A stretch of 64,000 nt of DNA, from positions 5,218,001 to 5,282,000 of the forward strand of contig JAULSN010000004.1 in assembly GCA_033439765.1 (NCBI GenBank). The letters run 5' to 3'. Below, in pieces: positions 50,688 to 61,781 of this stretch. A program made the translations under genes and the position numbers. The notes below the pieces were generated by a model. That model saw only the letters and a program-made list of their open reading frames with translations, was not told the origin of the DNA and did no database searches. This DNA is from Lasiosphaeria ovina (taxonomy: Eukaryota > Ascomycota > Sordariomycetes > Sordariales > Lasiosphaeriaceae). Position 1 is the stretch's first letter, and each line of letters begins with the position of its first letter.

Positions 50688-53600
50688 GCGAGAACCACTT
50701 CTTCGAACGATGTAGGGAAGGCGAGGACCGCCTATAAGCAAGCAGTTCTCCCTCTCTCGAAGCCCCCGAAGTCGTAGAAAGCATGGATCAGCTACTGGGA
50801 GGAAGCCCTACAGAAGGCCAAGGCCAAGAAGGTCCCTGAGGCGCAGGCACCGGCCACCTAGTATAACGATTTTAAGACGGCGATCAGGGAGGCAGGGTGG
50901 ACTCACTGGTGTGCTACCTACCGCCTGATGAACCAAAAGAACATCGATACGGGGACCCTTAACTACCGGGACCTGGTGAACGCGTTCAACTAGGAGGTCA
51001 GGGCATAGGAGGCAACGAAGAAGCCCTCACGGTTCACGAAAGGGTCCTTCGGCGTAATATACGGTAACCAGGACACTAACAGCCCCGAGGAAGGGAAGGC
51101 ACCGGGCCCGAGAAAGCGGAAATACACCGGAGGCAGCCAGTCAGGGTGTAGGGTATGCTCGAATCCCTATACCTTGGAAGACTATTAGTTCCTTTTCCCT
51201 GAGAAGGCCTAGGCAAAATGGAACCCCTCGAAGGAGCGTAGGAACCGGGCAGAGGCGGTTTTGTAGGTAGATGACGCTCTGAGGAAGGAAGTCGAGGCCC
51301 TGAGGAAGAAGGTCAAGGGAGACCTGCCTCGGAGAGGAAGCGTAAGCAGGCCCCGAGAGCCGAGCAGGGCCCCGAAGTCCAGAGCCTCGAGCCGGGTACC
51401 AGAGCCCGCCACTATAGTAGAGGACGCCCCGGAGGAAGATTGACTAGTACGCTACGTAGGTAAGGTTAATGCCTCATTCGCCGTATAATACGTAGCCTTC
51501 TCGATGAACGAATACCCTCTCAAGTACTCGGCAATACTGGACTTAGGCTCTATAATACATATCTTCAACCAAGTCAGCCGCTTCCTCAACATTCGGCACG
51601 CCCTCGCGGGGGAATTCGTATAGGCTGGGGACTACAAGATCCCTATCACTATATACGGCGAGGTGGACCTACAAGTCAGTAATGCATTCGGAGGAAAGAA
51701 GGTCCTGAGGCTGTACAATGTGGCCCTGTATGAAGGTATCGTATATAACCTGGTGTTACTGCGGCGCCTATATGAGAGAGGCATGCACTGGGATAATAGC
51801 GGGGATCCCACCTACCTACGCCGTATGACGGATCAATCGGTAGTATGCGTGCTACAGGCCCGGTACGACCAATTCGTTATTGAGTATATTCCGGAAGACC
51901 TGAGTAGGGCCGCCTTCTTCACGAGAAGGAACCGGTTCAATTCCTATACTAAAAGGAAGCCCCGGAGCGTGAGCGCCGAAATCTAGTACCTGCGTATGGG
52001 CCACCCGGGCCCCGGCGCCCTGGAAAGACTCGTCAATATAGCTCAGGGGGTGCGTATTAAGGGCATCAAAATAGTCGAGTATAGCGTATACGCGCGGGCC
52101 AAAATAAAGCGACAGGTCAAACGAGAGCTAAAAGACAAGCCTTAACGGCCCGGGGATTGCTTTGCGATTGACTTTTATGACTGGGAGCCTGACGATAAGA
52201 AGTACGACTCCCTTATACTGGTGACCGACCGCTATATAGGCATAAGCTGGGATTTTTATACTACCGACCGGAAGTACGTGACCCTTATTACTATTTTGGA
52301 AGCCTTCTTTAAGGAGTTGAGGGTTCAATATAAAGTCGTACCGAAGGTCATCGAGTCAGATAACGAGCTCAAGTTAGTAGAGTTTATAGACTTCTTCAGG
52401 AGGTATGGCCTAGTCTGGAAGCCCTCGGCGCCCCGTATATAGGGATAGAACGGTACCGCCGAGAGGGCGGGGGCGTTGGTTAAGTAGAAAGCCCTTATAC
52501 TCGCTTTGGGAGCCGCATTCCCGAACAAATTGTGGCGGGAGATCTCTCGAACGGCTGTTTACCTGCTTAATAGGCAGCCTCGCGCTCAGAATGACTGGAA
52601 GACTCCTTATTAGGCCTGGTATTCCTTCTTCAACGGCTACACTCTTCCGTACTTAGGGTACTTACGGGTCTTTGGCTATAAGGCATACGCGATGACCGAT
52701 AGGGCCCAAAATAAGGAAGAACGCCTCAAGCGTTTTGAGCCTAAGGCGTGGATCGGCTACCTTATTAGCTATATAGCGACCAATATCTATAGGGTGTGGG
52801 TGCCTTCAAAGAATGCAGTTATCGTTACCCGGGACGTCATCTTCGACGAGAATACTATATTTGACGGCAAGCTGGAAACCCTGGCGTAAGACGTCCGGGA
52901 AATGGACCCTGCAGCCCTCGCGAACCACCTTGAGGCCCTCACGGTTAGGGAACCTGATATTGAGGAAGTGGTAGCTACCCCCGGGGACTAGGAAGATGTT
53001 AGGGATATCACCAATATACTAGAGGATAACGACGGCGTTATAGAGGATGAGATCGTGGCGTATAGGGAGGTCCCTGAGCTATACGGAAGCCATACGGTAG
53101 GAGGGAAGGGCAGCGGGTCGCTCCCTATACTACTATAGTCGCCGCCTATAGCTATACTAGCCGGGGCGATTATATTATACGGGCCGGGGGCCGACCTTGG
53201 GGAAACCCGGGTAGCTAAGCTTAGTATGATGGTAGAATGCGGGCCGGGGGCTGATCCGGGGAAAACCCGGGTAGCCAAGCTCAGTATTCAGGAGCATTAG
53301 AATGGGTCTTTCCATATAGGCATATTGTCTTTTAGGGTAGGGACCCTAGGAAGGAAGACCCTTACGAGGGCATAGGTCGAACGGTTGCTGAAGACCCCGT
53401 TGTCTATGTACCGCCGGGACCTCCCGGACCCACCGGGTCACTACGGGGACTTGAAGGACCACCCTATAGGGAACCTCTTCGAGGACGTAGAGAGGGTATA
53501 TCTATAGAGTTATATAGAGATGCGTTCGTGGGTAGAGGTCCTATAATAAGGCCTGAAAGGCATTAAGGTCCTAGACTGTAGGTGGGTATACGTCTATAAG

Positions 53601-55037
53601 TTCGATAAATACGGAAGGTTTGTCAAATATAAGGCCCGACTGGTTATCCGGGGAGATTAATAGCCGAAGAACCTCTCGGAAAGCAATTACGCTATAACCC
53701 TAGCCGGCCGGTCCTTCCGTACGATTATGGCGATAGCTGTACGCTTCGACCTTGAGCTCCTGTAGTATAACGCCGTTAATGCCTTCGTAAATGCCTCCCT
53801 GGACGAGGAGGTTTATATACGTATGCTACCGGGGTATAAGAAGCCGGGTACCGTTTTGAGGCTTAATAAGGCTCTATATGGACTCAGGAGATCACCACTT
53901 CTTTGGCAGAGGGCACTCTCCGGGGTACTTAAGACCCTAGGCTATAGCCCCGTCCCTTACGAACCGTGTGCCTTCACCAATAACGGCGTGATCATTTTCT
54001 TCTATATGGATGATATCGTCCTCGCCTTTAGGGAGCAATAGAGGAAGGAAGCTCTCGAAGTCATCGAGAAGCTCAAGGCCCGCTTCCAGCTTACGGGTGG
54101 GGATGATTTATAGTAGTTCCTAGGCATTGAGATCCTCCGTGACAGGGCTAAGCGGCGCCTATGGTTATCATAGTCTTCATATATTACCAAAATAGGTGCC
54201 CTTACCGATATATTACCTATACCGCCCACTAGTACGCCTATGGCGAGGGAGGAGCTGTTGCCCTATGAAGCTCTCGCGAAGAAGGCCGATATCCTACGGT
54301 ATATACGGAAGGTCGGCTCTATTATGTATACCGCCGTCATCACTCGCCCGGACGTGGCTTTCGCCGTCTCCCGGCTCTCTCGCTTTACGACCAACCCCGG
54401 CCCGGAGTACCACAAGGCGGCTGACCGGGTCCTCGGCTACCTACTTCGTACCAGTCATCTAGCCCTATAGTTCGGAGGCGACGATAACTTCAGGGTGGCT
54501 AGTAACGCTTCCTTCGGGGACAACTCGGTAGACCGGAAGAGCTTATAAGCCTACGCCATGAAGCTTTTTGGGGGTATGATCGGCTGGAGGGCGAATAAGC
54601 AGGCCACCGTAACGACTTCAACCACCGAGGCGGAGTTGCTTGCTCTCTCGTAGGCCATAAAGGAAGCCCTGTATATTAGTAGGCTGCTGAAGGAGCTGTA
54701 CGTCAACCTTGAGGACCACCGTATTACCGTCGAATGTGACAACCGTATGACTATTCGGTTGTTGATAGAAGAGATCTCCTAGTTGAAGACGAACCTTCGG
54801 TATGTTGATATTCATAACCACTGGCTACGGCAGGAATACAGGCTTGGGCATATGAAGGTAGTGTACACGAAGAGCGCAGAAATGATCGCTGACGGCCTGA
54901 CGAAGGTACTACAAAACAACGCCTTTACGGAGTTCGTGTATTAGATGAACCTATAGGACGTGTTACGGCAGTTGGTGGCTAGAAGGCAAGAGGAAGGAAC
55001 CCCGGTTGGGCATTTGGATTTGCCTGGGGAGTTGTGA
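50688..55037 (+). pseudogene. Copia Gag-Pol remainder: protease, integrase, RT and RNase H with RIP-type stops
   Basis: In the same frame as gag. The Gag zinc knuckle at about 51147-51188 keeps CRVC but reads Tyr at the expected His and last Cys, followed by TAG where Trp is usual. Protease-like block SAILDLGSI. The integrase finger at 52080-52091 reads YSVY where family members have CxxC. The integrase acidic residues are kept in FAIDFYD, IESDNE and GTAERA. Reverse transcriptase: FFYMDDIVL is kept, but the first catalytic Asp reads Asn (codon 53769-53771). RNase H: the ASD motif reads ASN (54504-54506), with TTSTTEAE kept. I count about 30 TAG, 7 TAA and 1 TGA. Every one I could place is explained by C-to-T at CpA or G-to-A at TpG. 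No frameshift occurs in 4.9 kb. The product is inactive. Confidence 0.9.
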
Positions 55038-55131
55038 ATGCCCTCAGGGCACGGAAAGGAAGGAAGGATTTTGTGTGTTTACTGTTACATGCGGTTACTT
55101 TGGGCAGTTGAAGCCGGGAATAGCTTCAACT

Positions 55132-55140
55132 GAGGGGGTG
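55132..55140 (+). promoter_or_regulatory. polypurine-type tract before the 3' LTR
   Basis: GAGGGGGTG directly precedes the 3' LTR, the usual plus-strand primer position of LTR elements. One T interrupts the purines. Confidence 0.55.
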
Positions 55141-55357
55141 TGTTAGAAAGGCCATACTGGATTTGGCATGGTCTTGAGGGTCCGGGCAGGGGCCGGGCAG
55201 GGTGCGCACAGGGCACCTAATTAGACCGCCTTTTCCACAGGCTCTACACTGGTCCCCGGCCTGCAGGGCGAAGAGCTTTTCTTCCTTCTACACAACGGAA
55301 TACACACACTTGGAATACCCTCTTTTTGACTGCTTTTGCATGCTTTGGCTTCTGAAA
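55141..55357 (+). repeat. 3' LTR of the Copia element
   Basis: 217 bp, identical to the 5' LTR except one base. The right copy of the GATGT duplication follows at 55358-55362. Confidence 0.95.
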
Positions 55358-55544
55358 GATGTCTGTTTAGTGGGATGCAAATGCAACGCTGACGGGGACT
55401 GTTACCATATTCCGCTAGCTTAGAATGAATCCGGCCGAGGAGTGTGACACGAGACGCGTTCCCGTCGCTGCGACACGTCCCGAGAAAGAACGGGGCAGCT
55501 TCCTCCCGGTCTAATGTATCGAGCTCCGATTCGAGGAGGTAAGC

Positions 55545-57587
55545 TCATCCTGCTTCGAGAGCAGCAACCTAGCTAGCCCGCAGCCGGCGAAAGGACCGAA
55601 ACGCGAAGAAAGGATCGTGCGAAGAGACCAAAGCAGAATACTGCGGGTACCCCGAGGGATAATCCTCAACTGCAATGGTTAAGTAGGATGGACGTTTATG
55701 AGGGCAAAGAGGGCATACTCTGGGACGACATGGCAAGAGTCTCGGCACCGATCGTCTGCCCCGGGGTTGCTAGCACGATTTCCGGAGTCGCCACGGGTTG
55801 GCTTCGTAGCCGCCAGCTCCGCCAGCCGGGCAGTCTAGAAAGCAATGCATGAAACTGACTCATAGCCCTGATGTGCATGTCTCGGCCGTTGAAAGAGTGG
55901 CTAACGTAGGGTTACGGTGCGGCGACCTCGCGTTTCCAGACGCCCGAGAGAGATTTATCAAGCGCTCCAAGGCGACGTATTCCCGCGAGCTTGTGTCGGG
56001 CAACAGGTTTACTAAGCGGTTCACGCGGCAAAAGCCATGAAAGAAATGCCAAAAGAAATGCCAAAAGAAATACGTAGTTTCCATTACGGACCCCACACTC
56101 TTTTGCCCCTCTTTTGTCTCTTTTGATTGGGATTCGAAGAGGCGATGAGAGCCTGCTTGGGCACTTATTGCCTGGCTATGCCCATGCACTTGTGCCTGAC
56201 GGCAGCGAGGCATCGGATCAGGGTCGTCGACTAACGCACTGCCACCCAGGACGACAGGTTCCTGTGGCATTGTCACCATGCTGCGCCCTGCGGTAGAAAT
56301 GAAAGTACATATAGCTACCCGGATCCAAAAAAAAAAAGACTGGTGCTGAGCTTGACATTTTGGACATATTGTATAGTCTGCCAAGCGACAGGCAACATGT
56401 CCACTTCAGAACGGCAAGTGCAGCAGCAAATGGGTGCGGTTAGGACCTAACGTCATTGATATCAGCTTCGTGTGCCCGCCGCATCTGAACGTTCTCACTG
56501 GAGGACCCGGAAGATAAGCTCCTCTCCTGCGGATTTGGGCCGCACTGACAGAACATGAAGGCACCTGTTCCAGTTCAGATACTTTCCTTATACATTGACA
56601 CACAGGTGCTACATGAGGGAACAATCTGGCATCAGTACATGTAATGGCTCAACAGAGGCCCCATGAATCAGTTGACTTGAACCCTCGCTCCAAACTGCCG
56701 GAAAGCAGGTTCCTTCGACCCCGTCCAAGTCATCAGAAACCTCACACAGTGCTAACGGCGGATCCACGTTTCCTGCTCGCTAATTAGGTCTTCTCGCGCT
56801 CTTTTGCCTCCCGACTCTCGTAAGAGGTCATAAAATTACTTCCCCCTTACCCCCCGCCACTCCCAAACATTCAATACTTGAACAACTCAAACAACAGCCG
56901 GCCAAGCAATAAAACAAGAAATACCCAGCCAAGCAGTAAAACAACTCCTACCACCATGATGAAACCGTCAACCAGTCTCCGTTCCTCACAATCGTCACGC
57001 ACCTTTTCTGTTTGTTGCTCCATTCTGGTCTCCAACCAAGGTGTCGTCCCATAATGCCGCGTTACCAACGCTGTATTCTGACACGCCATGACGATCGGCC
57101 TCTCTAGATACCGGTATTAGTTTGCACATTCTGGGCCGCTGTGGCAAGAGAGTCCATCAGACTCCTACTCATTCTCCGCCACCGGCCCATAAGAGTCTGG
57201 AGTCGATCGACTTGTACTACGAGTGCGTTACGCTATGCACTGCCTGGCCCTTCGGGGCAACTAAGATCGAACGGCGGTACTTAGTCTTGAGGCACGGCTG
57301 GCCGCTCGTGCATGGGTCGATATTGATGCGCATCTCATACAGCTTATGCGACCACCCATCCATCACAGTTCGCGGGCTGTGACTGCCGATTATTCCTGAG
57401 TTTGCCCGCTGGTCGATCTTGTTGGTGGCCGTGCTGCAAAGCGATCCCAGTGAAGGGGTGGTTTGCCCATCGGCTGGTGAAAAGTCCAGCCTGCCCAACG
57501 GCCGGAGAGCGCAGGCAGGCACATCGGTTTGGATCAAAACACCGCATCTCCGGCAAGGTGCCTGAAGAGGACTGAGGTGCAATATGT
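55545..57587. other. region upstream of the split DUF6594 gene, mostly unresolved
   Basis: May hold further 5' exons of DUF6594: a minus-strand stretch near 55700-55730 reads VPEYALFALINVH, reminiscent of the family's N-terminal block, but the splice sites are unclear. At 56871-57089 a 72-codon minus-strand frame ends in a strong helix (GFIMVVGVVLLLGWVFLVLLLG) and could be the last exon of a membrane protein. A repeat GAAATGCCAAAA occurs twice near 56042-56066. An A-run of 11 lies at about 56327. Nothing else is supported. Confidence 0.35.
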
Positions 57588-59869
57588 TTGGCCGCGCCGC
57601 TCCGAAAGTGTCTTAGCAAGCTAGTTATTTCCGTCGGTGTGAATCGCTTGTCCGGGGCGCCGCCACGCTCCTCGGGCAAGAGCATATGCCCCGCCCATTC
57701 CATGATGATCCAGATGGGGCTGTCTCTGTTACCCTCGTTCGAGTATGGAATTTCCGAGTCCTCGCCGAGCGGTTCCACGGCAGCACTAGCCGTGAAGAGG
57801 GGGATGCACCGGGTTCTCGGCCAGGTCCAGCGTCTTGCCTTGTTCAGACTTGCTCGCGAGTTGACAAACACTGGCGACGATCAGCTCAGAACCCCCGTCG
57901 CCGTCCATCTCGTCAAGGGCGGACGTGGGGAAGAGATTAGTGTGTTCCCTCTAGGGTGTCGGGAGACTGACGACATCTTCGCGTCGTATTACCACCCCGC
58001 GTGTGTGGTGACCGTCACTGAGGATGACATGGTCAAGCTGCGTGTGGAGAATAAAGCAGCCGCGCAGGACAGGACCTCCCTGCTGGTCTATGTTTACGCT
58101 CTCGGGTCCGGCGGGGAAATTGAGGAATGTCTGAAGGCTAGTCGCGAGGTCGTCCCGGCAAACGGCAGCGGGACCGACCGCAGTCATGTGGCTTCAGGCG
58201 TATAGGAGAAGAAGTTGGAGTTTTCGCTCGAGGAGGGGCAGACGAGCTGCGAAGACATACTCAAGGTCTTCATCACCGTCCAGCCCGCGTCTTTTGCCAC
58301 CTGGATCTTGCCCAAACTTAGCACAGTGGGCGGTGCTCCAGTCTGGCTGGGAACATCTTCTCACGGAGTGGCCTGGTAATCTCTCGGCCTACCTGCACAG
58401 ACGCTACGAGCAAGACGAGAGCGGCTCTACTGACGACGTAGACCGAGCTATCGAGCTAGCAGAAATGGTTCTGGCGGTTTCCGAGAGCCGAGGTGACGGC
58501 CAGGTAGTGACTGCGCTCTGCACTCTTGCCCATCCGCTCGGCGGGCGGGCGTTGGCAACGGGCAGCACCGATGACCTCGACGAAGCCCTTACGTATCTCC
58601 GTAGGGCCCAGAGCATCACGGCCGGCCAACAACCTCGCAGTGCCGAGATTAATTTCAACCTCGCGATGCCTCAATCAGAAATCGCAAATGGCTGCCGACC
58701 CCGTGGCCGCAAAATAGGCTAGAGACGGAGCGCTCAAGATCGCCCAGCGGACGCTGAAGACGGCACCGGCTGACCACACCCTACGAACCCATCTCCACAA
58801 CCTCATCGGCATGATGCAAACAGAGACTTTGACGCCTTGTTGGAACAGATCCGTGGTAAACCCAACTTTGGAGATTTCCTGCAGATACCCAGCAGGGCCC
58901 AGATGCAGGAGGCGGCACGGGAGGGCCCTATCGTAGTTCTGACGGCGAGCCACTACCAAGGTGTCGACGCCATCCTGGTGGAGGAGAACGACATACGCGT
59001 CCTGCCGCTGGTCGGGATCAGCACCGCGGACCTTGAGGAATGCCTGCGCTCCGACAGCGACATGGATAGCCCGGAGCTTCTCGGATGGCTCTGGGATTCC
59101 ATCGTGGAGAAAGTCCTATACGCGCTCGGGCTGACCGAGCCGATGCCACCAGATGAGCTCCCGCCCCGGGTGTGGTGGGTTTTGACAGGCATGGTGGGCA
59201 GGTTTCCGCTCCACGCGGCGGGCCACCACTCCCACGGCTCAACCAATGGTGTGATGGACCGGGCGGTGTCTTCCTACACCACATCGATCCGGGCCCTCGT
59301 CAAGGCCCAGCGCGATGCCCTGGCCCCCCCGAGCAAGGCACTCCTTATCTCAGCGGCCAACACCCCGGCCTGCCGGTCGCTGCGGCACGCGACGGACGAG
59401 ATCAAGGAGGTGGGGGTGCTCCTGGCGTCCAAAGACATCGGTAGCATCCCGCTCGAGGATGCTCACGCAGGGAAGCAGAAAGTCCTCGGCCATCTTGCCG
59501 CTTGCCAGATCTTTCATTACGCAGGCCACGGGTTGGAACACCCGTCAGATCCTCTGCGCAGCGCTCTGCTGCTGCACGAATGGAAAGCTGACACGATGAC
59601 GGTGAGCGACGTGTTGGATCTCAACCTGACCTAGGCGCGACCGTTCCTAGCCTATCTCTCGGCGTGTGAGACAGGACAGGCCAGCAACCAGAGGCTCCAG
59701 GACGAGAGCATTCACCTCGTCGGCGCGTACTATCGAGGGTGGTTCGGATGCCGGCGAGAGAAAAGTGAAGGTCAGCGACTCCGAGGACGAGCTGGACGCG
59801 GGTGGATGGGAAGACGAGCGGGACAGGAAGAGCAGGAGCTGGGTTCCCTTTGCGTATTTTGGTGTGTGA
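57588..59869 (+). pseudogene. TPR-CHAT (caspase-like) protein gene, decayed
   Basis: Coding pieces lie in order on the plus strand. The first (frame to 58203) has GRGEEISVFPLG, LLVYVYALGSGGE and VPANGSGTDRSHV, a TAG, then EKKLEFSLEEGQTSCEDI. TPR-like units follow (DVDRAIELAEMVLAVSE; STDDLDEALTYLRRAQ; then, in another frame, ALKIAQRTLKTAPADH). Last, from about 58826, comes the CHAT domain with its catalytic His in FHYAGHGLEH and, after a TAG at 59632-59634, its Cys in LSACETG. A basic/acidic linker and the C-terminal motif RSWVPFAYFGV close it. CHAT-TPR proteins act as caspase-like proteases in fungal programmed death. Here there are three TAGs (58203, 58715, 59632), at least three frame changes, and about 100 residues of the distal CHAT domain missing. 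I call it inactive; some frame changes might be missed introns. Confidence 0.75.
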
Positions 59870-60085
59870 TTTGGACGCCGCCAAGATAGTCAAAATTTGT
59901 GCGTCAAGACTTGCATCTCTAGCAGCCATTGAAAGCAACCACGAGCTGTTCATGCGCGCCGCATTGACGACTGTCCTACTACCTCCTGCGTATCCCATCC
60001 CATGAATGCATTGCCGCACCTAGGGGCCACGCGAGCTGCCGTAAATTGTTCTCATAAAACCTCTAGTGCAAGCGAACACGGAATG

Positions 60086-60412
60086 TCATGACAGCCCATT
60101 CTTCGGACACGGAACCACCTCTCCGCTCTCCCCACAGACCTTTGTTCGGAGCCCGTGACCCCACGGCACTAGCCGTTCCATGATGCAGATGGCGTAGTTC
60201 AGATCGACGAGCGAGCCCGCAAGTTCGAAGCGCTCGCTAAGCCTCGCCGCCAATGTATTCAGTATGTGGACGGCATCGTCGGATTCGAACACTGTAGCGG
60301 CTACCGGAAGGCCGCGCAATATTTGCTTAGCCGTTTCAGAGCAGGTACAAGAAACCATAACCGGCAAACAAAAGGCATGCCTACGTGTACTGGTTCGGAA
60401 ATCGTATTTCAT
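60086..60412 (-). pseudogene. TPR-like relic
   Basis: A 108-codon frame has LNTLAARLSERFELAG, then LVDLNYAICIMERLV. This is close to the TPR unit form LxxLAxxLxxRYExTGxxxDLNxAI found in fungal TPR-CHAT proteins. It lies on the opposite strand to the neighbouring TPR-CHAT relic, so it is a fragment of another member of the family or an inverted piece. Only one clear unit is visible. Confidence 0.4.
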
Positions 60413-60872
60413 GGTAAAAAGACGTGATTCCTAAACAAAGTGTCGCCAGAAATTGACCCTTGCCTGCAAAATTGACCGTTCTTTCTTCCCTTACACCCGC
60501 TCTTACGTTCAGAATGCCCTCAAACCGACTGCATTCCTTACACCAGAGATTCGTTCATTTCTACGGCATTTCCTTTGTCCAGAATGCCCACCCTGAATAC
60601 GGATTTCCGTGGGATATTCAGTGATCTTGTTGGCTATAAGAAGACGCTTTTTTACCTGTATTTTAGACCGATCTTACCAGACAATTCAATGCCCAGTCAA
60701 TTCAGATCACGTGCAACACAAGGCTCGAAAAAGAAAGCAAGGAGCTATGCCGACCTTTGGTCAGTGCGAGGGCGGGCCAAGAAAAAAAGAGGAAATCATT
60801 GTACTATTCCGTAGATTACATTGAGTAAGGGTGTAAATAAACCCCTTGGCAATCATCCCAGCCCGTGAAACC

Positions 60873-61781
60873 CTAATTAACATCTTCCCCTCCCTGTCGC
60901 CTCTTTTTGGTTCTGCGGCTCCCCTTCGCCCTCTTCTTGCCTCCGCCACGGTCTTTCTCTGGCCTCGGCCCCAACTCGTCCGCAGCCCGCTTCTTTTGCT
61001 GCGGGCCCAATCGCTGCAGCGCCTCCCTCATAAACGAAACCTCTCTCTCAAGTTGTTCCAAGTCCGGTGGCGACAGCACCTCGCCGATCTAGTTCCAGAC
61101 GCTTGCGAATGCGCGTTCCGTTTCTGGCATCTTGGCAAGGAGACGGGGAAATATTCTCGTCAGAACCTGCCGCGGCGCCGCAGCGCGGAGAACTTGAGGA
61201 TGAAAGATAGTTCCATAAAGATTACGCCAGACTTGGACGTCATAGCAACTGTATCGATGCCGATCCGTGGAAGAGCTGGGGTTTGGTGTTCTAAGATTCA
61301 ACATGAGATCCAGAACCTGTTCATACAAGTCAATGCATTGCGGGATTTTATAGAGGTCAGCAGCTAATGATAGAAACCTCGCCCAGGCTGGTAGCTCTAT
61401 GGGAAATCTCGCCTTTGAATCATCCATGTTTGGACCCCGGGGTTGGAAGCTTTCAACCAGTGCGTTTGGGTCAGCCCCATGCTGCAACAGGATCATAAAC
61501 AACCCGTTCTCTAGGGCGAACACAAATGTTTTGAGCTCCGCCCCAGATTCTACGATGCCCATAGGTTTTGGGTCCGGCATTAGATTTGTCCTGCGAAAGT
61601 CGACAGAGTAGTTCGGATTGTGACCATGGAGGGTGTTCTCCGGATTCAGGGAGGCGTTCAGATGGGGTGAGCTTTCCCGTTTAAATACCTGGCCATTCAT
61701 TGTAGCTCTGATAGGCACATGGAAGTATTCCACTCGACTCGACCCGAACCTGTGTAGTGGCGGAGCATGCATGGGGTACAT
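60873..61781 (-). pseudogene. ankyrin-type C-terminal fragment interrupted by TAG
   Basis: A 230-codon frame (61781-61092) contains ALENGLFMILLQHGADPNALV, one ankyrin unit, then a helical region (LPAWARFLSLAADLY, DLYEQVLDLMLNL). It ends in TAG at 61089-61091. The same frame continues (IGEVLSPPDLEQLEREVSF) to 60873, with a very basic tail (KKRAKGSRRTKKRRQGG) that resembles a nuclear localisation signal. This is the C-terminal form of many fungal NACHT- or patatin-ankyrin proteins. No N-terminal domain is found upstream. The TAG is again one C-to-T step from CAG. The small start at 61079 is probably not a separate gene. Confidence 0.55.

Larger units (their letters stand above)
49824..55357 (+). 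mobile_element. Ty1/Copia LTR retrotransposon, RIP-damaged pol, near-identical LTRs
   Basis: Length 5534 bp. Two 217-bp LTRs (starting TGTTAG, ending CTGAAA) differ at one base, with a 5-bp target duplication outside. Inside: a primer site for the initiator tRNA-Met anticodon arm, gag, protease/integrase/reverse transcriptase/RNase H in the Copia order (integrase before reverse transcriptase), then a purine tract before the 3' LTR. The coding region keeps a single frame from 50142 to the TGA at 55035-55037 but carries nearly 40 in-frame stops. The insert lies in the opposite orientation to the DUF6594 gene it splits. The near-identical LTRs say the insertion is recent. The coding damage says this copy could not have supplied its own enzymes. 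Confidence 0.95.
49169..55544 (-). pseudogene. DUF6594 membrane protein gene split by a Copia retrotransposon
   Basis: Read on the minus strand: exon A (to 55406, 5' limit about 55544) has YLLESELDTL, FFLGTCRSDGNASRV and LGRIHSKLAEY. A 43-bp intron (55405-55363) ends CTAAACAG. Exon B would begin ACATCTCTATAG, giving Y-D-ISIDAFFERC, but the Copia element is inserted after its first five bases. Exon B then continues 49823-49576 (SLRNWLDETGCL, WVEDRLIQF). Exon C (49526-49270) has NPHVYIYSGGM and the two C-terminal helices (MGLLLLLITSLILTPVVV; ITIITASILCYLTVLSRL). Exon D (49208-49169) ends ATVVTVFVARS. This order (acidic helix region, then paired helices and a final hydrophobic stretch) is typical of DUF6594. 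The function of the family is not established. Exon B-D lengths stay in phase, so the gene was intact until insertion. More 5' exons are unresolved. Confidence 0.78.

Noticed and set aside
50685..55037. TAG used as a glutamine codon in the Copia element
   Set aside because: TAA and one TGA also occur, at least one TAG replaces a Trp, and catalytic Asp, Cys and His are changed by the same transition types. Other genes in the window end in TAG.
55860..56384. 174-codon minus-strand frame
   Set aside because: Its translation includes the repeat FFWHFFWHFF from a simple DNA repeat and nothing recognisable. It may overlap unseen DUF6594 5' exons but cannot be supported.
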